Assembly (NCBI GenBank): GCA_900540255.1
Contig: UQFE01000051.1
Location: 1-12,535 of the forward strand
DNA from: an uncultured Clostridium sp.
GTDB lineage: Bacteria; Bacillota; Clostridia; Clostridiales; Clostridiaceae
Length of the DNA stretch: 12,535 nt
Direction of reading: 5' to 3'
The translations under genes were made by a program, and so were the position numbers. The notes under the pieces were generated by a model. The model searched no databases. It had not been told where the DNA came from and saw only the letters and a list, made by a program, of their open reading frames with translations. Shown piece after piece: positions 1-6,168 of this stretch (positions within the stretch are counted from its first letter, which is position 1; every line of letters starts with the position of its first letter).

Positions 1-31
1 AATATCCTAGTTATTATATAAATAACTAAAT

Positions 32-79
32 AAAAATAGTTAATGAAACTAAAAGTTTCAGCTTCATTAACTATTTTTT
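32..79. terminator. strong intrinsic terminator, usable in both directions
   Basis: A 16-bp perfect stem (32-47 with 63-78) is followed by a T-run on either strand. On the minus strand it lies directly after the stop codon of the open stretch 71-172. It would end transcripts running leftward out of the Nudix gene or whatever gene once stood here. The loop contains a nested GAAAC/GTTTC dyad. Confidence 0.8.
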
Positions 80-172
80 ACTTTGTAGATAACCGCACTT
101 GAAAAACATTAAGTTTTTCAGTGCCCTCGAAAATCTATGGCTCTTTTTTAGTGCTTTTATATGAGCACTAAA
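71..172 (-). pseudogene. 33-codon open remnant, possible C-terminal end of a lost protein (transposase-like?)
   Basis: Read on the minus strand, 33 sense codons run without interruption from just after a TAA (173-175) to a TAG at 73-71. That stop overlaps the terminator stem. The peptide is basic, with the segments ALKKSHRFSRALKN and FFKCGYLQSKK, and it lacks a usable start at its beginning. A basic tail ending on a terminator looks like the 3' end of a truncated gene, and transposase tails often look like this, but I do not recognise the family. The alternative is a non-coding structured RNA: the same stretch holds two more inverted repeats (95-124 and 147-172). Low confidence in the coding reading. 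Confidence 0.3.
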
Positions 173-194
173 TTACGATTGTATCATTATGATA

Positions 195-584
195 TTACTT
201 AGTAACAGCTAATAGCTTTTCAACTACTTCAATATCTGCTGGAATCCATTTTTGTGATGCTAACTGTTCTAATGAAACCCACTTTGCATCATTATGAGCA
301 TTTAAGCTTAATGTACCTCCGCATATTTCACAAATAAAGCAATGCATTATTAAATGAAAGCTAGGATAATCATACTCTACAGTAGTTAGATAGTTTAGAT
401 TAGTAATATCTAATTCTAACTCTTCTTTTATTTCTCTTATTAATGCCTTTTCCTGAGTTTCCCCTACTTCTACTTTTCCTCCTGGAAATTCCCACATATC
501 AATAAATTCCCCATAGCTTCTTTTAGTGATAAATATTTTATCATCCTTTTTTATTATTGCTGCAACTACTTCTATTGTCTTCAT
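195..584 (-). CDS. Nudix hydrolase, MutT-like (deoxy)nucleoside triphosphate pyrophosphohydrolase
   Basis: The 129-residue protein is a single Nudix domain, the normal size for MutT/NudG-type enzymes. These hydrolyse nucleoside triphosphates, often oxidised or otherwise non-canonical ones, to the monophosphate and pyrophosphate in the cytoplasm. The Nudix box is complete for metal binding: G36, E42, R50, E51, E54 and E55 follow the GX5EX7REUXEEXGU pattern. The usual glycine near the end is replaced (EELEL). WEFPGGK just before the box is typical of the MutT/CTP-pyrophosphohydrolase branch. The ATG at 584 has an AAAGG-type ribosome site upstream. It lies 43 bp downstream of the broken Uma2 gene on the same strand. 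The exact substrate (8-oxo-dGTP, 5-methyl-dCTP or CTP) cannot be read from sequence. Confidence 0.9.
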   Translation of the reverse strand: MKTIEVVAAIIKKDDKIFITKRSYGEFIDMWEFPGGKVEVGETQEKALIREIKEELELDITNLNYLTTVEYDYPSFHLIMHCFICEICGGTLSLNAHNDAKWVSLEQLASQKWIPADIEVVEKLLAVTK

Positions 585-627
585 TTGTTCTTACCTTTCC
601 ATATTACTCATAACTTTAAGATGAGTT

Positions 628-1182
628 TTATTGACCAAAAATATCTTCAAGTTTTATTTTTAAATCATCAAATACAACACTATTATAAACCTCATTATTT
701 TCAAACACCTTAGGTGTTCCATAATGTCCATTAATTAATCTATATTGTGTTATTGATCCGCTTGGTTCAACAATATTATATTCTAACACTCCAAATTTTT
801 TATATATTCTAGCTTTTATAAAATAATCATTATCAGAATACTTTTCAGATACCACTTCAAAAATAATCTTAGGAGTTTATATGAAACTTTCTCCTAAAGT
901 TTTAGCATCCTCACACATCACAAAAACATCTGGTAAAAAATTATACTGTTCACTTTCATTTTTAAATATAACTTCTATTTGTTCTGCAAAAGGCTCACAT
1001 TTACTTCCCTCTAAATATATATCTAATTTCGTTAATATTTTTCTAACAACTCTATTATGTTGTCTAGATGTTCTTGAACTAAATAAAATTTCTCCATTTA
1101 AATATTCACATACACCATCATACTTACTTTGAATTTCTTCAAATTGCTCTAATGTAATAAATACATTTCTTATTGGCTCCAT
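628..1182 (-). pseudogene. Uma2-family endonuclease (DUF820), interrupted by an in-frame stop
   Basis: The ATG at 1182 has an AGGAG site (1191-1195) and opens a frame that runs to a TAA at 877-879 after 101 codons. The same frame then continues unbroken (TPKIIFEVVSEKYSD...) to the stop at 628. Ignoring the internal TAA gives 184 residues, the usual Uma2 length. Family features are present on both sides: LNGEI near residue 30, PDVFV near residue 85, then IFEV and IKARIYKKFGVLEYNIVEP after the stop. Uma2 proteins have a PD-(D/E)XK nuclease fold, and the stop separates the PD aspartate from the later catalytic E and K. A truncated product would therefore be inactive. One base change (for example AAA, CAA or GAA to TAA) explains the lesion. 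A GTG at 855 could in principle restart translation, but no ribosome site supports it. Confidence 0.88.
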
Positions 1183-1341
1183 TACTTGTACTCCTTCCGA
1201 TAAACTCTCAAATTATAAAAACTATAATAATTATATCATATAAGCTAATTTCATATTATTAATTTTAGCCTTTTTATTTTTTTCTTATTGTAAATATAAA
1301 AAACCTAAAGATATAATCCTTATTTATTATTATGTAAAAAA

Positions 1342-1382
1342 ACATGCGGGGTTAATCCATATTTCGTATTAACCCTGCATGT
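1342..1382. terminator. intrinsic terminator after the TerB-like gene
   Basis: Two 15-nt arms (1342-1356 and 1368-1382) pair fully, counting one G-T wobble, around an 11-nt loop. T-runs follow on both strands. It begins 6 bp past the stop of the minus-strand gene at 1389 and so ends that transcript before the Uma2 gene. Confidence 0.88.
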
Positions 1383-1388
1383 CTTTTT

Positions 1389-1803
1389 TTATCTTACTAT
1401 ATTCTTTAATTTTTCATCTAATTCTTCTTCAGATAAGTCTTTTATTTTATCAATATCATAATAGAAATTTTCATATCTAAATTTACTTGCTCTATCAATA
1501 CCAAAAGCATTTGATAAATCCTCTAAGAAATCTATTTCAGTATTTTCATACTCTCCATCTACTAGAGCTAATCCTAACAATTCAAAATAAACTATGTTTT
1601 TTACTCTTTCAGATGCTTCTACTAATACTTTTTTAGCATCGTCTACTTCCATTGAATTTACTGCATTAGTTATTCAATGCTTTTGAATATCTATCAATTA
1701 TTTGCTTCTCTTTTACATCAATATTTCCATCTACGCTTATAAATTCAGTAGCTAATTTTAAAAAAGCTTGCGCCTCTTTTTCGTTTAGTTCTTTTAATAA
1801 CAT
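1389..1803 (-). pseudogene. TerB-like (tellurite-resistance TerB family) protein, frameshifted
   Basis: An ATG at 1803 with a strong GGAAGGAG site opens a 45-codon frame (MLLKELNEKEAQAFLKLATE...) that stops at 1666-1668. The rest of the protein lies in another frame: NAVNSMEVDDAKKVLVEASE and onward, ending NIVR at 1389. Together they give about 137 residues, the expected TerB-like size. The repeated acidic helical pattern is characteristic: EFISVDGNID in the first half and GLALVDGEYENTEIDFLEDL in the second. The two frames differ by one base, so one inserted base (or two deleted) near 1666-1675 explains the break. The site is not a homopolymer, which makes a sequencing slip less likely. An ATG at 1652 exists in the second frame but lacks a good ribosome site. 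A TATAAT at 1835-1840 (minus) may be its -10. The family name is known; the cellular role of stand-alone TerB-like proteins is poorly defined. Confidence 0.72.
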
Positions 1804-1896
1804 CTCTAATCTCCTTCCTTTATCTTCAACTTATATTATACCTGTTTTTACTTTTAAAATCTTCTAAATATATTTTTTAGAAAACTTCCACTCTAA

Positions 1897-2283
1897 TTAT
1901 ATTTCTACAAGCATTCTTTTATTACATTTACTTATACTATACCATTCACAATTTCCACATATATCGTCCATAATTTCCTTAGTAATATGACTCTTTATGT
2001 ACCTTATTAAAGATTCATATTCATATATTTTTTCTTCTAACTCAAAATATTTTATTACTTTATTATCAATAATATTAACAGTATCTGATTTGCATATATT
2101 ATTTTCAGATAAATTAGGGCACTTACTACATATATCATCTTCTGAAAATATCAACTGTACTTGTACTTTTTCATTTTTTATTGATTTAACTATTTCAGTC
2201 ATATTTTCGACAAACTCTCTACTATATCCTTTTCCGCTATATCCTTGAGTACATAACAAATGATGTGGTCTAAGCTTTATCAT
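1897..2283 (-). CDS. DUF1284 cysteine-rich, probable iron-sulfur protein, second gene of the biotin operon
   Basis: The 128-residue protein opens with the DUF1284 signature KLRPHHLLCTQGYSGKGYS. It has seven cysteines (11, 52, 55, 64, 109, 112, 120) arranged as two CxxC pairs plus singles, which suggests binding of an iron-sulfur cluster or other metal. The start overlaps the end of bioY by 14 bp, so the two genes are almost certainly cotranscribed and translationally coupled. They would share the BirA-type operator upstream of bioY. Co-occurrence with bioY implies a role linked to biotin, but the biochemical function is not known to me. No signal peptide or membrane segment is visible. A weak hairpin at 1862-1882 downstream might end the transcript. 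Family assignment is strong; function is open. Confidence 0.85.
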   Translation of the reverse strand: MIKLRPHHLLCTQGYSGKGYSREFVENMTEIVKSIKNEKVQVQLIFSEDDICSKCPNLSENNICKSDTVNIIDNKVIKYFELEEKIYEYESLIRYIKSHITKEIMDDICGNCEWYSISKCNKRMLVEI

Positions 2284-2821
2284 AACTAATAATTCCTCTT
2301 ATTGATTTATGATTTCTTAACATGGAACCAATTATAGTTGCTAATACGGCTTTAATTACACCTACTAAAATAAATGGTAATACGCATACTAAAAAAGCAT
2401 TATACATATTTGAGCTTGTTACTAATGAAAATTGAATAGCTCCCAGTAGGTAGTTAGGAATTGAACCTAATATCATTGCTAAAAAAATTAAAATTTTGTT
2501 GTCTGTTCTTTCACAAATTAACCCTATAATAAAACTCATAATTGGAAAAGATAAAATAAAACCTCCTGTTGCTCCTACTATTGCACCAATTCCTGCTGAA
2601 AATCCCGAAAATACCGGTAATCCAATTGCGCCCATTAATACATAAACCAATATTGATATAAATCCTTTTTTACTACCTAAAAGTATTCCTGCTAAAGAAA
2701 CAGCAAATGTTTGTAATGTTAATGGTACTCCCCCTGGTAAAGGTATTGAAATTTGTGCAAGTATTGCTGTTATTGTTGCAAATATACCACAATATACAAT
2801 ATCTAAAGTTTTTCTTTTCAT
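2270..2821 (-). CDS. bioY: BioY, substrate-binding membrane component of an ECF biotin transporter
   Basis: The 183-residue, highly hydrophobic protein has about six membrane spans. Conserved BioY motifs are GGVPLTLQTFAV (residues about 30-41), LLGSKKG, and the glycine-rich YVLMGAIGLPVFSG...GATGGFILSFP segment. BioY binds biotin in the cytoplasmic membrane and works with the shared energising module (EcfA, EcfA', EcfT), none of which is encoded here. The ATG at 2821 is preceded by AAGGAG. A minus-strand promoter and a BirA-type inverted repeat lie just upstream, so expression should fall when biotin is plentiful. The gene overlaps the DUF1284 gene. An IS1595 element sits 20 bp upstream of the -35 box and leaves the promoter intact. 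Length and motifs are complete, so it is probably functional. Confidence 0.95.
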   Translation of the reverse strand: MKRKTLDIVYCGIFATITAILAQISIPLPGGVPLTLQTFAVSLAGILLGSKKGFISILVYVLMGAIGLPVFSGFSAGIGAIVGATGGFILSFPIMSFIIGLICERTDNKILIFLAMILGSIPNYLLGAIQFSLVTSSNMYNAFLVCVLPFILVGVIKAVLATIIGSMLRNHKSIRGIISYDKA

Positions 2822-2843
2822 AACAATTCTCCTTAACTTTAAA

Positions 2844-2875
2844 TTGTTAACTATTTTAAATATTTTGGTTTACAA
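2844..2875 (-). promoter_or_regulatory. BirA (biotin repressor) operator in front of bioY
   Basis: TTGTTAAC (2844-2851) and GTTTACAA (2868-2875) form an inverted repeat with one mismatch and a 16-bp spacer. This matches the known Firmicute BirA operator layout (TTGTTAAC-spacer-GTTAACAA). It lies immediately downstream of the bioY -10 box and covers the expected transcription start, the right place for repression by BirA bound to biotinyl-AMP. Confidence 0.85.
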
Positions 2876-2877
2876 AT

Positions 2878-2906
2878 ATTTTATAATACAAACTTTTCTA
2901 AGTCAA
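2878..2906 (-). promoter_or_regulatory. promoter of the bioY-DUF1284 operon
   Basis: On the minus strand, TTGACT (2906-2901) is separated by 17 bp from TAAAAT (2883-2878). Both boxes are close to the sigma-A consensus with ideal spacing. The start site is expected near 2871, inside the operator repeat. Confidence 0.78.
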
Positions 2907-2918
2907 ACTTTTTTGTTT

Positions 2919-2926
2919 TATAATAA
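2919..2926 (+). repeat. left 8-bp target-site duplication of the IS
   Basis: TATAATAA lies directly outside the left terminal repeat and is identical to 4608-4615. Eight-bp duplications are typical of IS1595-family insertion. Confidence 0.92.
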
Positions 2927-2952
2927 GGCTCTGTTTTAATTGAGTGTTGATA
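2927..2952 (+). repeat. left terminal inverted repeat of the IS
   Basis: It matches the reverse complement of 4582-4607 at 22 of 26 positions. The outer 13 bases are identical, a short block diverges, then TGTTGATA is shared. Confidence 0.9.
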
Positions 2953-3013
2953 TGTGATACTTTTCCGAAAATAGGTTATACTATAGATATACTCAAATTT
3001 TGGAGGTATCACT

Positions 3014-4039
3014 ATGAGCAATGTAACATCAGTATTAACACAAGCAAAAGCCTTATCTGAACAAGAACAACAAGAATTATTAACTCAATTAGAAGAACAT
3101 CTTGTTTTAGGTTCTCAAGTTGCACAAGTAACTAAAGAAGTTAAAGAAATGAGATTTTCTAAGGGTAGAGTTTGCTGTCATTGTAACGGTACTGATGTGG
3201 TTAGGAATGGTAAAAATAAAGGTGTGCAAAGGTATTTATGTAGAAGTTGCAAAAAATCCTTCTCTGATTTAACTAATTCTGCCACTTATAAAAGCAAAAA
3301 AACTTTAGATAAATGGCTTAGATATGCTAAATGTATGTTAAATGGATACTCCATAAGGAAATCTGCTGAAATCGTAGAAATTAATATTGCAACATCCTTT
3401 TACTGGCGACATAAAATACTTAACTGTATTAGCGAGTTTCTTGGTATCGGCTCTGTTGATGGTCTTGTTGAAGCAGATGAGGTGTTTTTTGCTTATTCCT
3501 ATAAAGGGACTAAACCTACAAATATGCCAAGACCTTCTCGTCATAGAGGAAAAGAAGTTAAAAAGCGTGGAATTAGTAAAGAGCAGGTGTGCGTTGCAAC
3601 TGCTCTTGATAGGCAAGGTAATTTAATTATAGAATTATTATGCACTGGTAGAATGACTTCTGACGAATTAGAGCGTCTATATGGCAATCGTATAGGGGAG
3701 CATTCTATTCTATGTACAGATTCACACAAAAGTTATATTCAGTTTGCCACAGATATGCAATTAGAACATAAGAGAATTAAACGAGGTAGACATAAAGAAG
3801 ATATATACCATATTCAACACATCAATAGCCTTCACTCCAATTTAAAAAGATGGATGAGTAGGTTTAACGGAGTTGCAACAAAATACCTAAGTAACTACCT
3901 AAAATGGAATAAGTGGATAAATACATTTAGTACCGAAAAAGAGACTGTAAAAACTAAAAATTTGATAGTTCATAGTAATATACCTCATAATTATACTATG
4001 ATAAAGGATTTTAAGAGGATAAAACCTCTATTTGTATAA
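3014..4039 (+). CDS. IS1595-family transposase (ISXO2-like DDE domain)
   Basis: The 341-residue transposase is intact. An N-terminal helical region is followed by a zinc ribbon with CxxC pairs at 54-57 and 76-79. A helix-turn-helix-like stretch (about 95-125) precedes the ISXO2-like catalytic domain. Candidate catalytic residues are D155 in EADEVFF, D236 in CTDSHKSY, and N276 in HSNLKRW. Asparagine in the third position fits the DDN-type members of this family. The product cuts and pastes or copies the element by acting on its terminal repeats, leaving 8-bp duplications. The ATG at 3014 follows GGAGG (3002-3006). A -10-like TATACT occurs at 2977-2982, inside the element, without a good -35. 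The passenger gene starts 32 bp downstream, probably on the same transcript. Confidence 0.94.
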   Translation: MSNVTSVLTQAKALSEQEQQELLTQLEEHLVLGSQVAQVTKEVKEMRFSKGRVCCHCNGTDVVRNGKNKGVQRYLCRSCKKSFSDLTNSATYKSKKTLDKWLRYAKCMLNGYSIRKSAEIVEINIATSFYWRHKILNCISEFLGIGSVDGLVEADEVFFAYSYKGTKPTNMPRPSRHRGKEVKKRGISKEQVCVATALDRQGNLIIELLCTGRMTSDELERLYGNRIGEHSILCTDSHKSYIQFATDMQLEHKRIKRGRHKEDIYHIQHINSLHSNLKRWMSRFNGVATKYLSNYLKWNKWINTFSTEKETVKTKNLIVHSNIPHNYTMIKDFKRIKPLFV

Positions 4040-4071
4040 ATATAGGTTTATTAACAAAGGAGATTAATAAC

Positions 4072-4482
4072 ATGATAAACAAACTAAAAAAAATACTAGA
4101 ACCCATTATAGGTTATGGAATTGTATTCATAGTTTTAATAGCAGTTATTTCTGTCATTGCCATATTGGGAGGCGGCATAATGAGATTATTTGGTTTCGAG
4201 TATACTTCTGTAAAGAGTATTATTATATTTTTTACTATAGTAACCATAGTAGGATTTCCAATAGAAACTCTTGCTTTATCCTTTCCGAAAGCATTGTTAT
4301 CACTAGATAAAATCACTATAAAATTAGCAAAGATACTATTCGTTATATTAGACACACTATCAACTATGCTTACAATGTCTTTGATTGATTATTTTATGGG
4401 AAGTGTATCTGCATCAGATATATCTATATTTGTAATATCATTTATAATTGCACTTTTATCAATGAAAGATTTGAACGAATAA
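4072..4482 (+). CDS. YrvL-family-like small membrane protein, passenger gene of the IS
   Basis: The 136-residue protein has about four hydrophobic segments: roughly residues 13-38, 48-68, 85-108 and 115-130. Between them are the phrases FPIETLALSFPKALLSLDKI and ILDTLSTMLTMSLIDYFM. The pattern resembles the YrvL regulatory-protein family of Bacillus and Clostridium. That assignment is from memory of the family and is moderate. It has a strong AAAGGAG site and lies wholly inside the IS, downstream of the transposase and upstream of a terminator, so it moves with the element. It is not needed for the transposase chemistry as understood. Possible roles are regulation of the element or a host effect through the membrane; neither can be shown from sequence. 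Confidence 0.6.
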   Translation: MINKLKKILEPIIGYGIVFIVLIAVISVIAILGGGIMRLFGFEYTSVKSIIIFFTIVTIVGFPIETLALSFPKALLSLDKITIKLAKILFVILDTLSTMLTMSLIDYFMGSVSASDISIFVISFIIALLSMKDLNE

Positions 4483-4534
4483 TTATATTTTATCGGTTAG
4501 ATTTAATTTACAATATTAATCTATTATGATTAAC

Positions 4535-4574
4535 ATATAAAAGTGGACAACCTATTGATTGTCTACTTTTATAT
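4535..4574. terminator. terminator hairpin inside the right end of the IS
   Basis: Sixteen-nt arms (4535-4550 and 4559-4574) pair fully with one G-T wobble around the 8-nt loop CCTATTGA. T-rich sequence lies within the outer stem on both strands. It probably ends the transposase-passenger transcript before it runs antisense into the next gene. Confidence 0.72.
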
Positions 4575-4581
4575 GACCTAT

Positions 4582-4607
4582 TATCAACATTGGTTTAAAA
4601 CAGAGCC
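4582..4607 (-). repeat. right terminal inverted repeat of the IS
   Basis: This is the partner of 2927-2952. Read on the minus strand it begins GGCTCTGTTTTAAACC. Its outermost G supplies the third base of the neighbouring gene's TAG stop. Confidence 0.9.
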
Positions 4608-5562
4608 TATAATAAAAATATAATACTATTGCAAAATTCACAAATTAGTTTTTTAATCATTTCACCTTTAACAATATTATTTATCCATGCTTCACAAATA
4701 TCATTAAGACCATAATATATTCCCGCTAATCCTCCAACTACAGCTGCTGTAGTATCTGTATCACTACCTAAATTTACTCTTGTAATACTGTGTCTTTATA
4801 ATTATCATTATTAAAAAAACACCATAAACTTGCTTCAATAGTATGAACTACATATCCTGATGAATTAATATTACATAACTTTTCATTTCCTATATTGCCT
4901 TGCAATACTCTTTCTAAAGTTTTTAAAGCTTCTAAATACTGATCATCTTTATAATAATTTAATATTACCTTTTTCATTTTTTCATAAGCTTCTTCTTTGC
5001 TATAACCATTAATAAGATTAATTGCAAACTCTACATATATTGAACAAGCTATCTTTGATATATTATGTCTATGTGTTATAGATGAAACATCATGAATTGT
5101 TTTAAACTTTTTATCTGAATCCTTCTCATATTTAAGATAAAAAGCTAATGGTAGTATTCTCATTAATGAACCATTTCCATTATCGTATTTTGATGCTCCA
5201 CCTGCTTCTGTTACCTTTACTCCAGCCTCTATGTTATAAATAGCTTTTCTTGTAGTATTTCCAACATCAAAAGCTACTCCATATGGAGTCATAAATCCAT
5301 ATCTATACCATTTTACAAAATTATTTGCTATTTCATTTAAGTCATATCCCTTAATTAAATTATCTACTAAACATAATGTCATTGAAGTATCATCTGACCA
5401 TGTTCCTTTTGGTTGATTATGTGTACCATCTGATCTCATATCTATTACAGGATTTTTTTCTAACTCTTCTCTATCTTGAAATTCAACTGGCACTCCTAAT
5501 GCATCACCAACTATTAATCCCCAAAGGCCCCCTTTTATAGCATCTATTATTTTTTTATTCAT
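4607..5562 (-). pseudogene. ADP-ribosylglycohydrolase (DraG/ARH family), broken by a one-base deletion
   Basis: Enzymes of this family remove ADP-ribose from modified proteins or related molecules, using two metal ions. The first frame shows GGLWGLIVGDALGVPVEF, WSDDTSM (residues about 55-61), GNGSLMRILPLAF and SSITHRHNISKIA, then stops at 4774. The rest continues one frame over: VNLGSDTDTTAAVVGG and on to LICEFCNSIIFLL, ending at 4607. Inserting one base near 4777-4779 (CAAGAGTAA was probably CAAGNAGTAA) restores about 318 residues, a normal family length. The lost tail contains the metal-binding GSDTD motif, so the truncated product should be inactive. The start is placed at the ATG at 5562, 8 bp after GGAGGG; the ATG at 5577 has no such site. 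The final stop is TAG, with its G supplied by the IS; before insertion it would have been TAA. Confidence 0.87.
4608..4615 (+). repeat. right 8-bp target-site duplication of the IS
   Basis: TATAATAA is identical to 2919-2926. Confidence 0.92.
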
Positions 5563-5612
5563 CTCATTACCCTCCATAATATTAATTTTTTATATTATTA
5601 TAAAAATATATT

Positions 5613-5640
5613 AAAGGCTCTGCAGTAATGCAAAGCCTTT
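5613..5640. terminator. probable terminator after the MntA-HepT unit
   Basis: AAAGGCT (5613-5619) pairs with AGCCTTT (5634-5640). A mismatch and then TGCA/TGCA around a GTAA loop extend the stem. T-rich sequence follows on the plus strand; the tail on the minus strand is more mixed. Its place between the toxin gene and the next start fits termination of the minus-strand unit. Confidence 0.55.
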
Positions 5641-5670
5641 ATTTTTCATTTATCTTTTCTTTATATTCTT

Positions 5671-5742
5671 TTAATTCCTCACTAATATAAATTCTATATT
5701 AACCCATTTCAGATATTTTTTACCTTCCTTAAATATCTTCAT
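5671..5742 (-). CDS. possible 23-residue ORF directly after hepT
   Basis: The ATG at 5742 follows the HepT stop with no gap (TAAATG), an arrangement that permits reinitiation. It encodes MKIFKEGKKYLKWVNIEFIL... and ends at a TAA (5671-5673). Another frame then stays open (ISEELKEYKEKINEK) to a TAA at 5639-5641 inside the hairpin. A single shift would join the two into a protein of about 35 residues, so this may be a frameshifted small gene. No family is recognised and it may be chance. Confidence 0.25.
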   Translation of the reverse strand: MKIFKEGKKYLKWVNIEFILVRN

Positions 5743-6168
5743 TTAGCTCATAAAACCCTTTATAAATAATAAAAATTCTTTTTTTATGTCATTATTTTCT
5801 TCTAAAAATTCAATTAAAACTTCTATCTTAGGCTGTTTATATCTATGTCCAATTCTATTTCTTAATAATCTAGCTGAATTTAAATGATTAGCAAATTTAT
5901 CAGTAAGAACATTTTTATCTTTTAATAACTTTATAGCTGAATCTATAGTGATTCCTATTTTATAAATATTATATTCTTTTAAAAGCATTGATATAAAATC
6001 TTCATATAAAATAAACATACTCAAATATTTATATTTAAGACTATTGGAAAGTTCTTTTTTTAATAGTTCATTATCAGAATATACTTGTATAAACTTTAAA
6101 GATTCCTCAATATCCTTATACTCTAATTCTAGATCATATAGTAACTTTTTTAATCTATCTTTATTCAC
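5743..6168 (-). CDS. HepT-like HEPN ribonuclease toxin
   Basis: The 141-residue protein is predicted all-helical. It carries the HepT active-site motif RX4HXY as R103-NRIG-H108-R-Y110. HEPN toxins of this type act as dimeric RNases. In studied MntA-HepT pairs the motif tyrosine is modified with AMP units by MntA, which neutralises the toxin. The start is a GTG at 6168, about 9 bp after AAGGTGG. It overlaps the end of the nucleotidyltransferase gene by 8 bp, so the two are translationally coupled. The order is antitoxin first, toxin second. The motif is intact, so the product could be active. Target RNA and host role cannot be read from sequence. The remaining doubt is that some HEPN/MNT pairs are divergent and not proven toxins. 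Confidence 0.82.
   Translation of the reverse strand: MNKDRLKKLLYDLELEYKDIEESLKFIQVYSDNELLKKELSNSLKYKYLSMFILYEDFISMLLKEYNIYKIGITIDSAIKLLKDKNVLTDKFANHLNSARLLRNRIGHRYKQPKIEVLIEFLEENNDIKKEFLLFIKGFMS

Larger units (their letters stand above)
2927..4607 (+). mobile_element. complete IS1595-family insertion sequence with a passenger gene (1681 bp)
   Basis: The element starts and ends with inverted repeats beginning GGCTCTGTTTTAA and is bounded by a perfect 8-bp duplication (TATAATAA). Inside are an intact transposase (3014-4039), a small membrane-protein passenger gene (4072-4482) and a terminator hairpin near the right end. Both genes read rightward, opposite to the host genes. All parts are intact and the duplication is undamaged, so the insertion is probably recent and the element may still be mobile. 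Its right edge falls inside the stop codon of the neighbouring ADP-ribosylglycohydrolase gene. Confidence 0.93.

Noticed and set aside
606..626. ACTCAT/ATGAGT hairpin between the Uma2 and Nudix genes
   Set aside because: The stem is only 6 bp with no T-run on the minus strand, so it is not supported as a terminator.
881..1132. Plus-strand open frame opposite the Uma2 gene
   Set aside because: It is antisense to a recognisable family, has no ribosome site, and has a composition typical of a shadow frame.
1666..1675. Programmed frameshift in the TerB-like gene
   Set aside because: No slippery heptamer, downstream stem or internal ribosome site is visible; simple mutation is the better explanation.
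1862..1882. TTCTAAA/TTTAGAA hairpin after the DUF1284 gene
   Set aside because: It is a short AT-rich stem with a poor tail. It is mentioned with the gene but not called as a terminator.
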